Source: Synaphobranchus kaupii
Taxonomy: Eukaryota; Chordata; Actinopteri; Anguilliformes; Synaphobranchidae
Reading direction: 5' to 3'
NCBI GenBank assembly: GCA_029718625.1
Contig: CM056376.1
Location: forward strand, 83,906,541-83,970,540
DNA length: 64,000 bases
The notes below the pieces were generated by a model, which saw only the letters and a program-made list of their open reading frames with translations, was not told the DNA's origin and ran no database searches. Both the position numbers and the translations under genes were made by a program. Positions 1 through 11,499 of this stretch are shown here, piece after piece (the stretch's first letter is position 1; each line of letters starts with the position of its first letter).

Positions 1-599
1 GAGATGTATGAAAACACAGTAAAAAAAACAAAATTACAAAGGTTACAAAATGAAAGTAGCCCATTTAATGTAAGTAATGTAACAGTAATTAATAACAAAA
101 AACTATGTTAAGTTTGGCTTGGTCAAAAGCCACAAAAGACAGGAAATTCAAATGAGCACCACCAAGCCAAACTTCAGCTCTCTACAATATCACGGATTCC
201 CAGTTTTTTTATATCTGACTGACATACATTTCTGTAGCTATGTTGGTCTACTGTATTTCAAACAACATGTACTCATCACTGATTGGTTCAAACCTTCTCT
301 CAAAGAGCCCAATTCATAGTTTTAGAGTATGTGCTGCCACCCATGGTAATGACCTGTACAAAAAGGCTTTGTATTTCCCTATTGCAGTTTTGTGTAGGCT
401 ATTTCTCTATTCCTCTTATGCCTCATACCAATATTGATAGCTAACGTGATAATATTGGTAGGTAGCTTTTGAAAGGTGGATCTAAATCTTTGTCTGTTTA
501 CATTTGTCCTGGTTACTTGCAGTACTGAAAGTTTGCATAGACTTTCTGTGACAGTGAATCCCCCCTCAGTTACACAAGCACGAACTCCTCTCTTTCCCA

Positions 600-1312
600 T
601 GCCCCGTACCCTTAAAGAGCCTAAACTCCAACTACCGCCTCGTTATGGTGGGGAACCGGGGAAATGCAGACCATTTCTGACACAATGTCTTATTTCTTTC
701 CCGCTTCACTACACCAGAATCCCGTGTAGCATTTATTTTGTCCCTTCTAGCTGATCAGGCTCTCGCTTGGCCTGACCCTCTAATTCGGGCCAACGCCCCT
801 GTTATTCATGATTCAATCCAGCTCATGAATGAGATGCAGCTGGTTTTTGATCACAAAGTCTCAGGTGAAGAGGCAGCCAGGAAATTGACCAGTTTGTGCC
901 AGGGAACTGATACAGTAGCGACCTTTGCCATAGCATTTCGAGCATTGGCCGAGATAGGTTAGCCTGACGGCCCGCTAAAATCCTTATTTTTAAAAGCGTT
1001 GTCCAACCCCATTAAGGACACGTTAGCTATGCTCAAGCCACCCGCTATGTTCAATGACCTGGTCATCACAGTTATACACCTTGATAACTGGATCAGAGAG
1101 CGTGAACGTGAGCGTAGCAATCACTCAGTCCGTTTTAAATCCGCCTTGCCAGTAGGTATTCCACCCAGTTCCCCCACTACCCCTCCGCTGATCAGGAGGA
1201 GCTCATGCAGGTGGATGGGTCGTCTCTCCACCAATCTAGGAGAGCGAAACCACAGGGATACTGGTGCCAATACTGCAAGCATAGGGGCCATACAAAAGGT
1301 TGATGTCCTAAG
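600..1312 (+). pseudogene. gag remnant of the gypsy element
   Basis: Gag is the structural protein that forms the retrotransposon particle. The first readable piece (from about 611) has KLQLPPRYGG and CRPFLTQC, typical of the start of the capsid region in fish gypsy elements. A frameshift near 728-740 moves the frame, which continues with LADQALAW and a helical capsid segment to a stop at 960. Another open piece runs 963-1312. A CCHC zinc knuckle (Cys-X2-Cys-X4-His-X4-Cys) can be traced at about 1268-1312 but contains a stop. No start codon in a credible context is evident. The gene is dead. Confidence 0.75.
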
Positions 1313-1672
1313 TTGACGGGAAACGAAGGGGTCTCACGGGGGAAACCGAGGTCTCCAGTGAGACAAAATAGTACTCCTTCTCGGACCCTGTTACAAGTTC
1401 AAATGTTTTGGGAGAGACGATCTGTTAGCGTCAATGCTTTTATTGATTCTGGGGCAGTGGAGTCTTTTGTTCACGCAAAATGGGCCAGGTATTTAAAAAG
1501 CCCTACACACCGACTGACTTGTTCTCACCAGGTTACCGCCCTCGACGGTCGCCGTTTGGGTTCCAGAATTATTGAGCAGAGAACTAGCCCCGTAGAGATG
1601 CGCATTTCTCTTCAGGGTTCTTCCTTATCGATTCCCCATCGTACCCACTGGTGCTGGGTCACTCATGGCTAG
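1313..1672 (+). pseudogene. gypsy aspartic protease remnant
   Basis: The retroviral-type aspartic protease cuts the polyprotein. The sequence VNAFIDSGAVESF, with the catalytic Asp-Ser-Gly at 1445-1453, marks the active site. The ATG at 1313 is only the first Met in the frame; the protease would normally be part of a gag-pol reading frame. The frame stops at 1670-1672, and the homology shifts to another frame that begins with LGHSWL, the usual end of gypsy proteases. The frameshift near 1650 makes this a pseudogene. Confidence 0.75.
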
Positions 1673-1979
1673 GGTTACATGACCCTCATGTCAGTTGGGG
1701 TAGAAATAGGGACACTATTCATCAATGGGGCCCTCAGTGCCAATCACATTGTCGTTCTGCGGGCCACGCCCCTGACCTCTCCGAACTCAGTTCTGACAGT
1801 GATTCTGAGGGGGAGTCCCTCTACGATCCGAAGACCTCCTCCTCCCTCGATGGGAGTAGAGAGGAGAGTCTGTCCTGGGACCCCTTTGTTGAGGGGGGTT
1901 CTATGGAGCAGGATGATTTTTCCATCTCTGATTTAGATTGGGACAGGTCATCTGACACCTCTTCCGGTACCCCGGAGGT

Positions 1980-3360
1980 GGTAGGGGAGCTCAAATTTAC
2001 TCTACCCGCAGGTGTTCCAGCGGAGTACTCGGACATGGCTGAGGTCTTTAGTAAACAAAGCGCCACCAGATTTCTGCCCCATGACTGCGCAATTGAGCTG
2101 TACCTGGGTACTGTTCCTCCCTGGGGTTCACTGTATTCTTTATCAGTTCCTGAGAGTGCTGCTATGAAGCAGTATATTGAGGAATCTTTAGCCAATTGCT
2201 TTATCAGACCGTCTACATCTCCAGCCGGCGCCAGGTTTTTCTTTGCTAAGAAAAAAGACTGAGGCCTTGTATTGACTATCAGGGTCTTAATGACATCACT
2301 ATTAAAAACAGGTACCCTCTTCTACTTATGAACTCCGCATTTGAGCGCTTACAGGGGGCGTCGACCTTCGTAAAGCCTACAACCTTATGCACATGCGTGA
2401 AAGCGATGAGTGGAAGACAGCGTTTAACACGCACCACGGTCACTAAGAGTACCGGGTCATGCCTTTCGGTCTCACTAGCACCCCCTCTGTCTTCCAGGCA
2501 CTAGTGAACGATGTTTTGAGAGAGATGCTGAAGAAATTAGTTTTTTCGTCTACTTGGACGACATTAAAATTTTTTCTCCGGATCTCTCATCCCACATCGC
2601 CCACGTTAGGCAGGTTCTGGAGGCACTTCTTAAGGCCCCAGCTATTTGTTAAGGCCGAGAAGTGTGCCTTCCACAACAACTCTGTCTCCTTTTTGGGCTT
2701 CATTGTGGCGGACGGCAAAGTTCTTATGGGCCCAGAGAAAATTTCAGCGGTGAAGAACTGGCCTAAGCCCAATTCTGTGAAGCAAGTACAACGCTTCTTG
2801 GGTTTTGCAAATTTTTATCGACTGTTTATTCGGAATTTTAGCACAGTAGTCGCTCCCATCACAGCTCTCACCAAAAATTCATTTTCAGTGGAATCCTAGG
2901 GCTGAGGCGGCTTTCACTGAGCTTAAGAGGAGGTTCTGCTCCGAACCCATCATGATAACTCCCAATCCCTCCATCCCCTTTGTGGTAGAGGTCAACGCCT
3001 CTGAGCTAGGTGTTGGAGCCGTACTTTCCCAACACTCTCTGCTGGACCGCAAACTCCAAACTCCACCCTTGTGCATATTTCTATCGTGCCCTTACATCTG
3101 CCGAGAGAACTTATGATGTCGGAGATCGAGAGCTGTAGGGGTTCTAATTGGTGTTGGAGAAGTGGCGCCATTAGTTGGAGGGCACGGAGCACCCCTTTAT
3201 GGTCTGGACCGACCATAAGAATTTAGAGTACGTCCAACAGGCTAAGACACGCAATTCGCGACAAGCCCGTTGGTCCTTATTCTTCACCAGGTTCAAGTTT
3301 ATTCTGACCTATTGCCCCGGGTCTAAGAATATCAAACCTGATGCATTGTCGCGCATTTTC
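1980..3360 (+). pseudogene. gypsy reverse transcriptase and RNase H remnant
   Basis: The polymerase domain starts with [11 protein letters not shown] (about 2023) and reaches FFFAKKKD before a stop at 2260-2262. It resumes with CIDYQGLND and [16 protein letters not shown] (2459 on). The codons for the catalytic Tyr-Leu-Asp-Asp are still present at 2551-2562 but lie out of frame after a small indel. The connection region continues to [15 protein letters not shown] (about 2835). RNase H begins in another frame near 2885 ([16 protein letters not shown]) and ends with MVWTDHKNLEYVQ and YCPGSKNIKPDALSR (to about 3355). At least four frame breaks are needed, so no enzyme can be made. Confidence 0.85.
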
Positions 3361-3479
3361 GACCGGTCGGACAGGGAGTCATGCCCCGAGCTTGTGGTTC
3401 CCAGCTCTCAGATTGTGGCCCCAGTTAGGTGGGCTATTGAGACGGCTGTGCAGAAGGCTATATGTTCCGAGCCCGGCCC

Positions 3480-4468
3480 AGGTGGGGGCCCGCCCCATTT
3501 CCTGTTTGTACCTTCTCGGTTGCGGTCGCGGGTTCTTCAGTGGGGTCACGCCTCTCAATTGGTGGCTCATCCGGGCGTTCACCGGATGAAACATTTTATT
3601 TCTCGCCGGTTTTGGTGGCCTAAACTCGAGAGCGATGTGCGGGAATTTGTCGCCGCGTGTCCTACTTGCGCCCATAACAAGGGTTTGCGGCTTTCTCCCT
3701 CGGGCCTCTTACGTCCCCTTCCCGTTCCCAGTCATCCCTGGAGTCACATCACCCTCGATTTCATAACCGGTCTGCCGCCATCCCATGGGAACAGTTATCT
3801 TGGTGGTGGTTGGTCAGTTCTCGAGGGCGGCTCACTTTGTCGCCCTGCCTAAACTGCCGTCAACACCAGAGATGGCTCAGTTAGTGGTAGACCACGTCTT
3901 CAGGGTGCTCGGCCTTCCCCTGGATGTGGTGTCGGATCGCGGTCCGCAATTAACCGCTAAATTCTGGCGCTCCTTTTGTACTCTGTTGGGGGCGTCTCTC
4001 AGTCTTTCGTCTGGGTTTCACCCCGAAACCAATGGACAGACGGAGCGCACCAACCAGAGTATGGAGAGCACTCTTCGGTGCCTGGCCGCGGCCAATCCCA
4101 CATCCTGGAGTCGTCACCTCGCCTGGGCCAAATACGCTCATAACACCTTGCGTAAAGCTTCCACTGGTTTGTCACCTTTTTAGTCTCAGTTGGGTTATTT
4201 GCCTCCCTTATTTCCTGAGCTGGAGAGAGATGCAGAGGTTCTCTTCGCTGCTTCCTTCGTTCGCAGGTATCGAGCGGTTTGGAAGCGTGTGCGTTCCTCT
4301 CTATTGCACGCTTCGGCTAAGCAGAAGGCGGTGGCTGACAGGCGTCGTCGTCCTGCTCCCTCCTACCGGGTGGGGCAACAAGTGTGGCTTTCCACACGGA
4401 ACCTTCCCTTGCGAGTTGAATCTCGTAAACTCGCGCCTCAGTTTGTGGGTCCTTTTAAAATAATTTGA
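3480..4468 (+). pseudogene. gypsy integrase remnant
   Basis: Integrase inserts the cDNA into the genome. The HHCC zinc domain is visible at about 3558-3690 (HPGVHRMKH and CPTCAHNKG). The catalytic core begins with [11 protein letters not shown] (first Asp, about 3755), shifts frame near 3785, then gives VVSDRGPQ (second Asp, about 3930) and [12 protein letters not shown] with the catalytic Glu (about 4030-4065). A stop near 4181 and another frame change precede the C-terminal GPY/F-type module, [13 protein letters not shown] (to 4468). All three acidic residues can still be traced, though not in one frame. Confidence 0.85.
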
Positions 4469-4486
4469 AAACTCAACCCGGTTACT

Positions 4487-4806
4487 GTGCGTCTCCAGTT
4501 GCCTTCCTCCATGCGCATCCATCCCACCTTCCACGTCTCCGGCCTGAAACTTGTGCTCGTTAGCGCCCTCGCTCCGGCTGATAAGCCGTTGTCTCCTCCC
4601 CGGTTGGTGGATGGAGGTACGGTGTATACCGTTCACCGTATTTTGGCTGAGAGACGTGTGGGCAGAGGTTATCAGTTTTTAGTGGACTGGGAGGGTTATG
4701 GGCCTGAGGAGCGTTGCTGGGTCCCCTCCAGGAACATCTTCGATCCTACTATAATTAGAGATTTTCCTATAAACAAGGCTGAGGGATCGCCTGGAGCCGT
4801 CCCTTA
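4487..4806 (+). pseudogene. Chromodomain at the C-terminus of gypsy integrase
   Basis: After a stop near 4466 the same polyprotein continues with [13 protein letters not shown], a standard linker. It is followed by a chromodomain-like stretch ([30 protein letters not shown]) at about 4620-4750. Chromodomains on gypsy integrases are thought to steer integration to marked chromatin. The aromatic and acidic positions (Tyr, Trp-Glu-Gly-Tyr, Trp) look kept. The frame ends at 4804-4806, just before the polypurine tract. It is broken only upstream. Confidence 0.8.
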
Positions 4807-4815
4807 GAAGGGGGG
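4806..4815 (+). promoter_or_regulatory. Polypurine tract of the gypsy element
   Basis: The run agaagggggg lies three bases before the 3' LTR start. Such tracts prime plus-strand DNA synthesis. The position and purity fit. Confidence 0.75.
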
Positions 4816-4818
4816 TCC

Positions 4819-5479
4819 TGTCATGGTTATTTGCAGCCTTTGCTGTTCTACGTTTTGGTTTCCTTTTTGGCGTCGTCAGGACGCTCTATCGGAATTTTTC
4901 TGCCTTATCTTGCCCGACAATTATTCCCTACACCTGTTTTGCATTTCCTACCGGCTATAATTAGCCCAGGACTTCCGCATTTCCGACACTTCGATATTGT
5001 TTTTGCTATGTTGACAACGAAGTCGGTAAGGTATAGAAAATTTGTTCGCTGCATTTCTGGTTCATATGAATAAGAAACGCAGCAAGTCCGGTTAGAGAAT
5101 TAGGATTTGATTGGTTTTCTTTTTTATTTCCAATCTTTCTCTTTTGTGTTCAGCTCTTTCATCACAAGAGCTCTGGATAACAGGTTTTATTTTCTGTTCT
5201 TTTCCTTCACTCGTTTTATTGAGTTTTGCTTTGTTTCACTACCTCTTGTTACGCCTAATTATTTAGTGCATGAGGTTCTTTTGTTAGTTATTCTCGCTGT
5301 TTAACGAGATCGCCTCCGTTTTTGAGGTTGCTTTGTTTTGCCTTGTGCTAGGGAAGTTTTGCCCCAGATCCTGTGTTATCTCCGTCCTGGTGCGGCTACT
5401 TCCACGTTTGCGGCGTATCTTTCTAGATTATCGCTTTTAGAATTCCTTATCAGTCGTGTTTGGTTCTCCGAACCTTACA
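4819..5479 (+). repeat. 3' LTR of the gypsy chromovirus
   Basis: It starts tgtcatgg right after the polypurine tract and ends ccttaca, with the usual TG and CA ends, about 661 bp. It is T-rich, like other fish gypsy LTRs. The partner 5' LTR is not in the window, so neither age nor target duplication can be read. Confidence 0.65.
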
Positions 5480-7402
5480 CTTCCCCCCACAACATTTCAA
5501 ATCCTTTTTAGAAGTATTCTAAAGCTATATGAGTAGATGTGTGATTGCATTAGGCTATTAAATGTATACTTTCACCTATTGTTTTTATTTCTACACTTTG
5601 AACTCCACTATGACATACCAGGCCAATTAGGCCTACATGTTATGCTATGACTGAAATCTTATTGACTACTACTCTGTATGTCAACAGTGTATGTTTTCAT
5701 AGATTTCATACTTCTTAGGTCTACATAAGTGATTTCATGGGTGGTGGTGTAAGCCTAGGCCACATGTCCAGTATAGGCTACTCCTTGGATGGATGATTCC
5801 ATTTCTAATCAACAAATTAAGAGTAGAATCTATGATGGTTTAAGTCAAAATGAAATACCATTGTATGTATGCACTCCAGCAGCAAGTGATAGCCTATTTA
5901 GTTTTCAAGTGTGTACACAGTCTTCTGTGTAAAATAATCAGCGTCATGTACAGATATACTATTGTGCTGCCCTTCATGCATTATAGATCTATAGCTAATG
6001 TCTAAACATTAACCTACTATAGCCTAATGCAGCAGTCGTAGGCCGCTTACTATTTTGAAGAGTATGAATTTAGGCTCTTTGAGAGAAGGTTTGAACCAAT
6101 CTGCCCAGTGATGAGTACATGTGGTTTGAAATCCAGTAGACCAGCATAGCTACAGAACTGTATAGCAGTCAGATATTTAAAAAAAGAGTACTATCCCTGA
6201 TAGTGTAGAGAGCTGAAGTTTGGCTTGGTGGTGCTCATTTGAATTTCCTGTCGTTTGTGGCTTTTGACAAAGCCAAACTTAACACTTAAAACTTCGTTTT
6301 TTGTTATTAATTCCCAGGGTTTTTTCTCCGGAAGGTGTCAATTTCTTTAAAAAATTTAATCATCATAACTATTGTTACACATCCACTTGAGCGTTGAATA
6401 AACATAACTGAAGATTACACAATCATTAGAAAATGTATAGCTACCACTAGAAAGTTCAATCAATGTACCTCGAGACTAGAATAAGTACAAATAACATTAC
6501 ATATAAAACAGACTGAATCATGAAAAACAACCAATATATTGTAGTAAATTTTTTTAAATTAAGTTTAAATTTTATTTTGTGCATTTTTCAAATTTGACAA
6601 CTAATCTGTTAAAAATTCTACTTAGCTATAATGGTTTTGTTTGAAACATTTTGCACTTAGAAACGTATCGCGCTTGCTCACGTAACGTTAACCCACAGAA
6701 CTGTTCTGTGTGTTAACTTTACTCCCAGAATGTGCACTGTGCAGACCTGGCTAAGTTAGCTGACGAAGCACATAGGCTATGAGTTTTAAGCATTCGTGCT
6801 ACCCTACATAGCATAATGCATGTGTATGAATCACCGAACTATATGAACTAGGTAAGAATGTTTATTTACAGGCTAATTGAAGAAATACATTGAAAATGAT
6901 GAAACCACTTATAGATTGCTGGCTAGTATAGAGCGTATATCGACACATTGGCTACAGTCAAGAAACGGACCCGGAAAAAATATACTCTGGGAAGAATTGT
7001 GTTACAACGGGACTAAAATAACGGCGATCCTCCGGTAATAATTAATTACCCCACCTCCCCCCGTAAGTTAAAACTTATCCCGTCCGAATAGGTCTGACAC
7101 ATAACGTTACAATTTTTAATCTGTCAATGTCAGGCTCTTCCACTTTTAAGTTTCTTTTTTTACCCAATGACAATGTAAGTTAGCAAGGTGGCTAGCACCA
7201 CATGGCAATGGAAGATATAACGTTAGCTTGCTTACGTTATTTACTTGGCTAAGAGAATTATTTTCATTGCATTGTACCAAAAATAACTCAGTGGGGGCTA
7301 TTTACTGAGCTAACGTCAACATTATACTGGCTAAAAATGTCATCTTAAACTGTTGTTTTGGTAGGATTTTATTTAGTCTAACGTTACATTCTGCCAAAAC
7401 TA
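5480..7402. other. No gene seen; host-element remnant and plain AT-rich DNA
   Basis: 5480-6063 is the interior of the inverted-arm element. 6313-7402 has no coding signal or obvious repeat, only scattered words such as taacgtta and taggctat that recur through the window. Confidence 0.5.
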
Positions 7403-7511
7403 TTTCAGTCAGGACCACTGTTGTTCAAGTAAAACTTTATTGACATTATTAAACAATACATTTTAGGTTTGGTGGCATGGTTCTGTTCAAAAAGCCCTCC
7501 CGCTAATCCAT
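7403..7511. repeat. B repeat, outer copy
   Basis: This stretch, starting tttcagtcaggaccactg, matches 10001-10112 with few differences (for example ggtttggtggcatgg against ggtttggcggtatgg). Both copies are preceded by atttcag and diverge after gcgcg-like sequence. Confidence 0.75.
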
Positions 7512-7590
7512 GCGAATGGATTACACTTAGAACAGAACCGGCAGCACTGTGAATGGTTTTTAACAGAATCCATTCAATCAGTTGTATATA

Positions 7591-9318
7591 TAAACATCGA
7601 ACAAAAGTTCGGAAATTTGTGTTTGGTAGATTATTTCTCTGTTGTAACAATGCTTCTTGGCAATGAATTTTATACCGTTGGAAAGCCTGTTTATTTCCCT
7701 TTTAAATGGTGCCCCATTTGTAAGGAACATGCATTTGTGGGATGAGCAGCACAGCTGAGTATGTGGGTTGCGCTCATGAAACATTTGCCAAATCTTCTCT
7801 GCCAATGCCAAACAGCTTATTCTGCTGTTGCTATTGACTCTTGTTTTGAGCTTCCAGTACCCCCAAGTGCTGACAATCAGGTGCCTGATTGGCACCTGAT
7901 TGGCAGCACCTGTGAGCATGGGCCCTGCTACAGTGGTCAATTGGTATCTGCTCCAAGAATTTGCATGCCACGTTTGTCTGATCTCGATAAGGCCCGTGCG
8001 ATAGGGCAACTTCAAGCTGGTGTTCCACAAAAGCAAGTTGCAGCATCATTAGGAGTGAGCCCTAGTACCATCTCCAAACTGAAGGCCAAGTTCCATGAAA
8101 CAGGGGGATGTCAGAGACAGACCGCAAAGTGGGCGTCCCAAGAAGACGGTTCCTCACCCTTTCAGCACTTAGGAACCGTAGGCTGTCTTCTACAGATTTG
8201 CAGTCAACGTTTGCAGGACAATATGGCACACGGCTTTCGGCCCAGACAATCCGGAACAGACTGCACGCAGCCAATCTCCGGGCTCATAGGGCTGCCAGGA
8301 GGCCTGCCATGACTGCCTTTACCGTCAGGCCCGTTTGCGCTGGTGTCGGCAACACCTGCACTGGAACCTGAACATGTGGAGGAACGTTATGTTCAGCGAT
8401 GAGTCCAGATTCTGCCTACAGAAGTTGGATCGTAGGGTCAAAGTGTGGAGAAGACGGGGAGAACGCTATGCTGATTGCTGCATCGATAGAGTAACACCTT
8501 TTGGTGGTGGCAGTGTGATGGTGTGGGGTGGCATCTCCATCACTGGAAAAACGAGGCTTGTCATCATTGGAGGCAATCTCAACACAGAGAGATATCGAGA
8601 TGAGATTCTGCAACCAGTGGCAATCCCATATCTCCACAGTCTGGGACCGAACTCCATCCTCCAAGATGACAACGCTCGCCCCCACAGAGCGGGGTTTATC
8701 AGAGACTACCTCCAGAATTTGGGAGTAGAGAGAATGGAATGGCCTGCTAACAGTCCTGACCTCAACCCAATTGAACACTTGTGGGATTAGCTGGGGCGTG
8801 CTGTTCATGCTAGAGTGACCAACACAACCACGTTGGCTGACTTGCAACAAATCCTGGTTGAGGAGTGGAATGCCATCCCACAGCAGTGTGTGATCAGGCT
8901 GGTGACCAGCATGAGGAGGAGGTGCCAGGCTGTTGTGGCTGTGTATGGTTCTTCCACACGCTACTGAGTTTGTTAAATGAATAAATTGTAAAATTGCCAA
9001 TATGTCTTGTTTCTTCCTTGTTACTGATAGACTTCAATCATCCAATCCACCAAACAACACCAAACAAGAGTCAATAGCAACCGCAGAATAAGCTGTTTGG
9101 CATTGGCAGAGAAGATTTGGCAAATTTTACATGAGCGCAACCCACATACTCAGCTGTGCTGCTCATCCCACAAATGCATGTTCCTTACAAATGGGGCACC
9201 ATTTAAAAGGGAAATAAAGAGGCTTTCCAACGGTATAAAATGTATTGCCAAGAAGCATTGTTACAACAGAGAAATAATCTACCAAACACAAATTTCTGAA
9301 CTTTTTGTTCGATGTTTA
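7591..9318 (+). mobile_element. Full-length Tc1-like transposon with ~255-bp terminal inverted repeats
   Basis: The left arm (7591 to about 7850, starting taaacatcgaac) returns inverted at about 9062-9318, ending gttcgatgttta. TA dinucleotides at 7589-7590 and 9319-9320 give the target duplication expected for Tc1/mariner. The element is about 1.73 kb and holds one transposase gene read rightwards. Arms this long are the IR/DR type seen in many fish Tc1 families. The arms have diverged slightly, so the copy is not recent. Confidence 0.85.
7965..8967 (+). pseudogene. Tc1-like transposase, frameshifted
   Basis: DDE transposase that cuts and pastes the element. The start at 7965 (MPRLSDLDKARAIGQL) was chosen because an N-terminal helix-turn-helix follows at once (QKQVAASLGVSPSTISKLK, about residues 21-40). 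Frameshifts near 8110-8125 and 8320-8335 and an in-frame TAG at 8788-8790 break the gene. The catalytic motifs survive: FSDESRF (about 8396), LQDDNARPHRA (about 8661) and [12 protein letters not shown] (about 8752), spaced as in DD34E Tc1 enzymes. The C-terminus ends at TGA 8965-8967. Family length is about 335-340 residues, which this matches. Confidence 0.85.
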
Positions 9319-9320
9319 TA

Positions 9321-9816
9321 TGGCACTTTTATTATCACAACAATTTACAAGGAACCGGGCCTGAACCCCCGTAGAGCATGCCTAGGGCGACAGTGGCAAG
9401 GAAAAACTCCCTGCTGTTAGCAGGAAGAAACCTTGGGCAGAACCTGACTCTGAGGGGGGAGTCCATCCGCCGCTGACTGGCACCGGTTAACTGAATAGCT
9501 GATTACAGAATAGAAAAATGGCAACACAGAACATATGAAAATGTCAATATATAATGAGCCGGTGGTAGAAGACGGATTGAAGGCCAGCAGGTGGCATCAT
9601 CAGCTGGGGACAGGCGTGGAGCTGGAGCTGACCAGCTGCTTCTGGAGAACGATGTTGTTGATCTATAGCTACCACTCCGGCGGCTGCCAAAGAGGGAGGA
9701 GAGAGGAAAGAAATCAGTAGGTACTCAAAATATTAGTGAGCCATGCAGGAGTGATATAGGCTAGATGTCTGTGTGCAATAGGGAACTGAAGAGGATTGAA
9801 CTGGGGTGGAGGGGGG
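9321..9816. repeat. Dispersed teleost repeat fragment
   Basis: The stretch around 9386-9455 (cgacagtggcaaggaaaaac, ggaagaaaccttgggcagaa) is a motif I recall as widespread in fish genomes as part of dispersed repeats. Family and ends are uncertain. It sits between the Tc1 copy and the A repeat. Confidence 0.4.
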
Positions 9817-10004
9817 TTTTTGTGTGCAGCGGGCGTGCATCAGAGGATCCACCATGTTAGGGCGAGGCGGTTAAATAGACCGCCTTGTTATGTGAATGGA
9901 CTGATAGGTGAATCATCACTACTCAGCTGAGCTGTCAGCTGATTCACCTATTGCCGGGTTTCACTCCCGTGGCCTGCCTGAATTAACGCTACGCTCAATT
10001 TCAG
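9817..10004. repeat. A repeat, inner copy
   Basis: It starts tttttgtgtgcag and includes gatccaccatgttaggg and ggccgggtttcactc-like sequence. It matches 14559-14744 at about 90 percent by eye. Its end overlaps the start of the B repeat at 10001, so A and B abut here. Confidence 0.8.
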
Positions 10005-10112
10005 TCAGGACCACTGTTGTTCAAGAAAAACTTTATTGACATTATTAAACAATACATTTTAGGTTTGGCGGTATGGTTTTGTTCAAAAAGCCCTCCCGCC
10101 AATCCACGCGAG
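10001..10112. repeat. B repeat, inner copy
   Basis: Matches 7403-7511. It starts directly at the end of the A repeat. It contains a T-rich stretch (aaaaactttattgacatt) shared with the other copy. Confidence 0.75.
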
Positions 10113-10194
10113 CAAGCATGGGTATGGCGGTGAGGGCAGCAGCAACAACCCCCAAAAACAACCATACGTCAAGTGCTGCTAGTATTGTGCTTAC

Positions 10195-10907
10195 GTGATG
10201 ACTATGTGTAACAACCTTTCGCTTCCGGAGGAAGCCATTCTGTCCATCAGCTCGAGGCCCTTCTAATATTACATGGATCAGTGGCTATGTGTACCAACGC
10301 TTGTTGGACTCCCCTGTGTGCCAGATGTAAGAGTAAACTAACCCCAAGAAGTTCTATGTGTAGTGATGAAGAACAATGTGTGACCTTCCAGCTACTGATG
10401 AAGCCATCCTGTCCTTCAGCTCAAGGCCCCTTAAACGTTGCATGGATCAGTAGCTATGTGTACCAATGCATGTTGGACTTCCCCTGGGAGGCCGGAACAT
10501 TAAATTAACCAGGGAAATTCTATGTGTAGTGGTGAAGAACAATGTGTGACCTTTCAGCTACCATTATAGCCATCCTGTCCTTCAACTCAAGGCCCCTTTA
10601 ACGTTACATGGATCAGTGGCTATGTGTACCAACGCCTGTTGGACTTCCATGGGAGCCAAACTAATCAGGGGAGTTCTATGTGTAGTGATGAAGAACTATG
10701 TGTGACCTTCCAGCTCTCGGTCCTTCTAACATTACGTGGATCAGTGGCTATGTGTACCAATGCCTGTTGGACTTTCATGGGAGCAAAACTAATCTGGGGA
10801 GTTCTATGTGTAGTGATGAAGAACTATGTGTGACCTTTCGGCTACGGATGAAGCCTGACATGCCTATAGGAAGAAGCTTTTCGTCCATTCAGGTCAATGC
10901 CAATTAA
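10195..10907. repeat. Tandem repeat, period about 165 bp
   Basis: The phrase gatcagtggctatgtgtacc starts units near 10272, 10440, 10607 and 10736, with a partial unit before and after. Each unit also holds ttctatgtgtagtgatgaag. The third unit is shortened to about 129 bp. The short ORFs here are by-products of the repeat. Confidence 0.8.
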
Positions 10908-11499
10908 TACCGTACCAACGCCTGTTGGTCTTCACCCTAGAGGTCGAGGAGGATGCTGTGCGTAACATTGGCTTCATGGCGCCCGTATGCCTAGGGCCAT
11001 TCTAACTACTGAAGTTGTATTTTGTAGTATATATATGTACCAACCACCTGAAGGCAATTTCCTGAAGCTAAATTAATCAATTTAAGGGAAATGGAAACTT
11101 CTAGGCTACCCGGTGTGAATGAATCCTCGCTTGTTGCTGGGAATTACGAACTTTTATTTTGACAAAGCCACACACAAACAGCCATGTTCCTATGTTTCTA
11201 AACTCATTGTTTTTTGGATAGAAATAATTTAATCAACGTCGGAACGAATGTAACGTTCGTAAGCGGCGGATGACCAACGCCCCATGGCTTTTATTGTGCA
11301 CGTCGGGCGACTGTTGCTGCTGTCGTTGCCGCACCAATACGGAAGGAGTGGGCAGTGTATAGCTCAGGGGAGAGACCACAGTACTAACAAACTAGATGAA
11401 GGCATGCTGAAAACCAGGATCTCGTCATGGCATTTCCTTTGTCGGTGATGAAAAGTGGTTCGTCGGGACTCGTGAGGGGGCACCGCCGCAGGTACCGGG
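10908..11499. other. No gene seen
   Basis: A degenerate partial tandem unit at 10908-10950 is followed by unassigned sequence. The stretch just below 11500 should be the 3' part of the recombinase gene, but no clear frame is left. Confidence 0.4.

Larger units (their letters stand above)
595..5479 (+). mobile_element. Degenerate Ty3/gypsy chromovirus, 5' LTR missing
   Basis: Gag, protease, reverse transcriptase, RNase H, integrase and a C-terminal chromodomain appear in the Ty3/gypsy order. They are followed by a polypurine tract and a 3' LTR. Many frameshifts and stops break the reading frames. No copy of the 3' LTR and no primer binding site is visible before gag, so the left end is deleted. 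Order and chromodomain place it with the chromoviruses, which are common in fish. It lies between the arms of an inverted-repeat element and so probably inserted into that element. Confidence 0.9.
87..6312. mobile_element. DNA element with ~240-bp inverted arms, split by a gypsy insertion
   Basis: The arm at 87-322 (starting aattaataacaaaaaac) reappears reverse-complemented at about 6064-6312. It includes the stretch around aagtttggcttgg and the segment ctctcaaagagcc. The arms differ by scattered substitutions and small indels, so the copy is old. Only about 100 bp (323-435) and about 580 bp (5480-6063) between the arms are not gypsy sequence. I see no transposase, so this is probably a non-autonomous terminal-inverted-repeat element. 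The outermost bases give no clear target duplication. An inverted duplication unrelated to transposition is the alternative. Confidence 0.6.

Noticed and set aside
7405..8036. Minus-strand frames over the Tc1 left end
   Set aside because: They read through the terminal inverted repeat and the antisense of the transposase start.
10195..10907. CRISPR-like regular repeats
   Set aside because: The ~165-bp units are contiguous without distinct spacers; this is a eukaryotic tandem repeat. The same holds for 15470-15985, 31956-32837 and 55057-55335.
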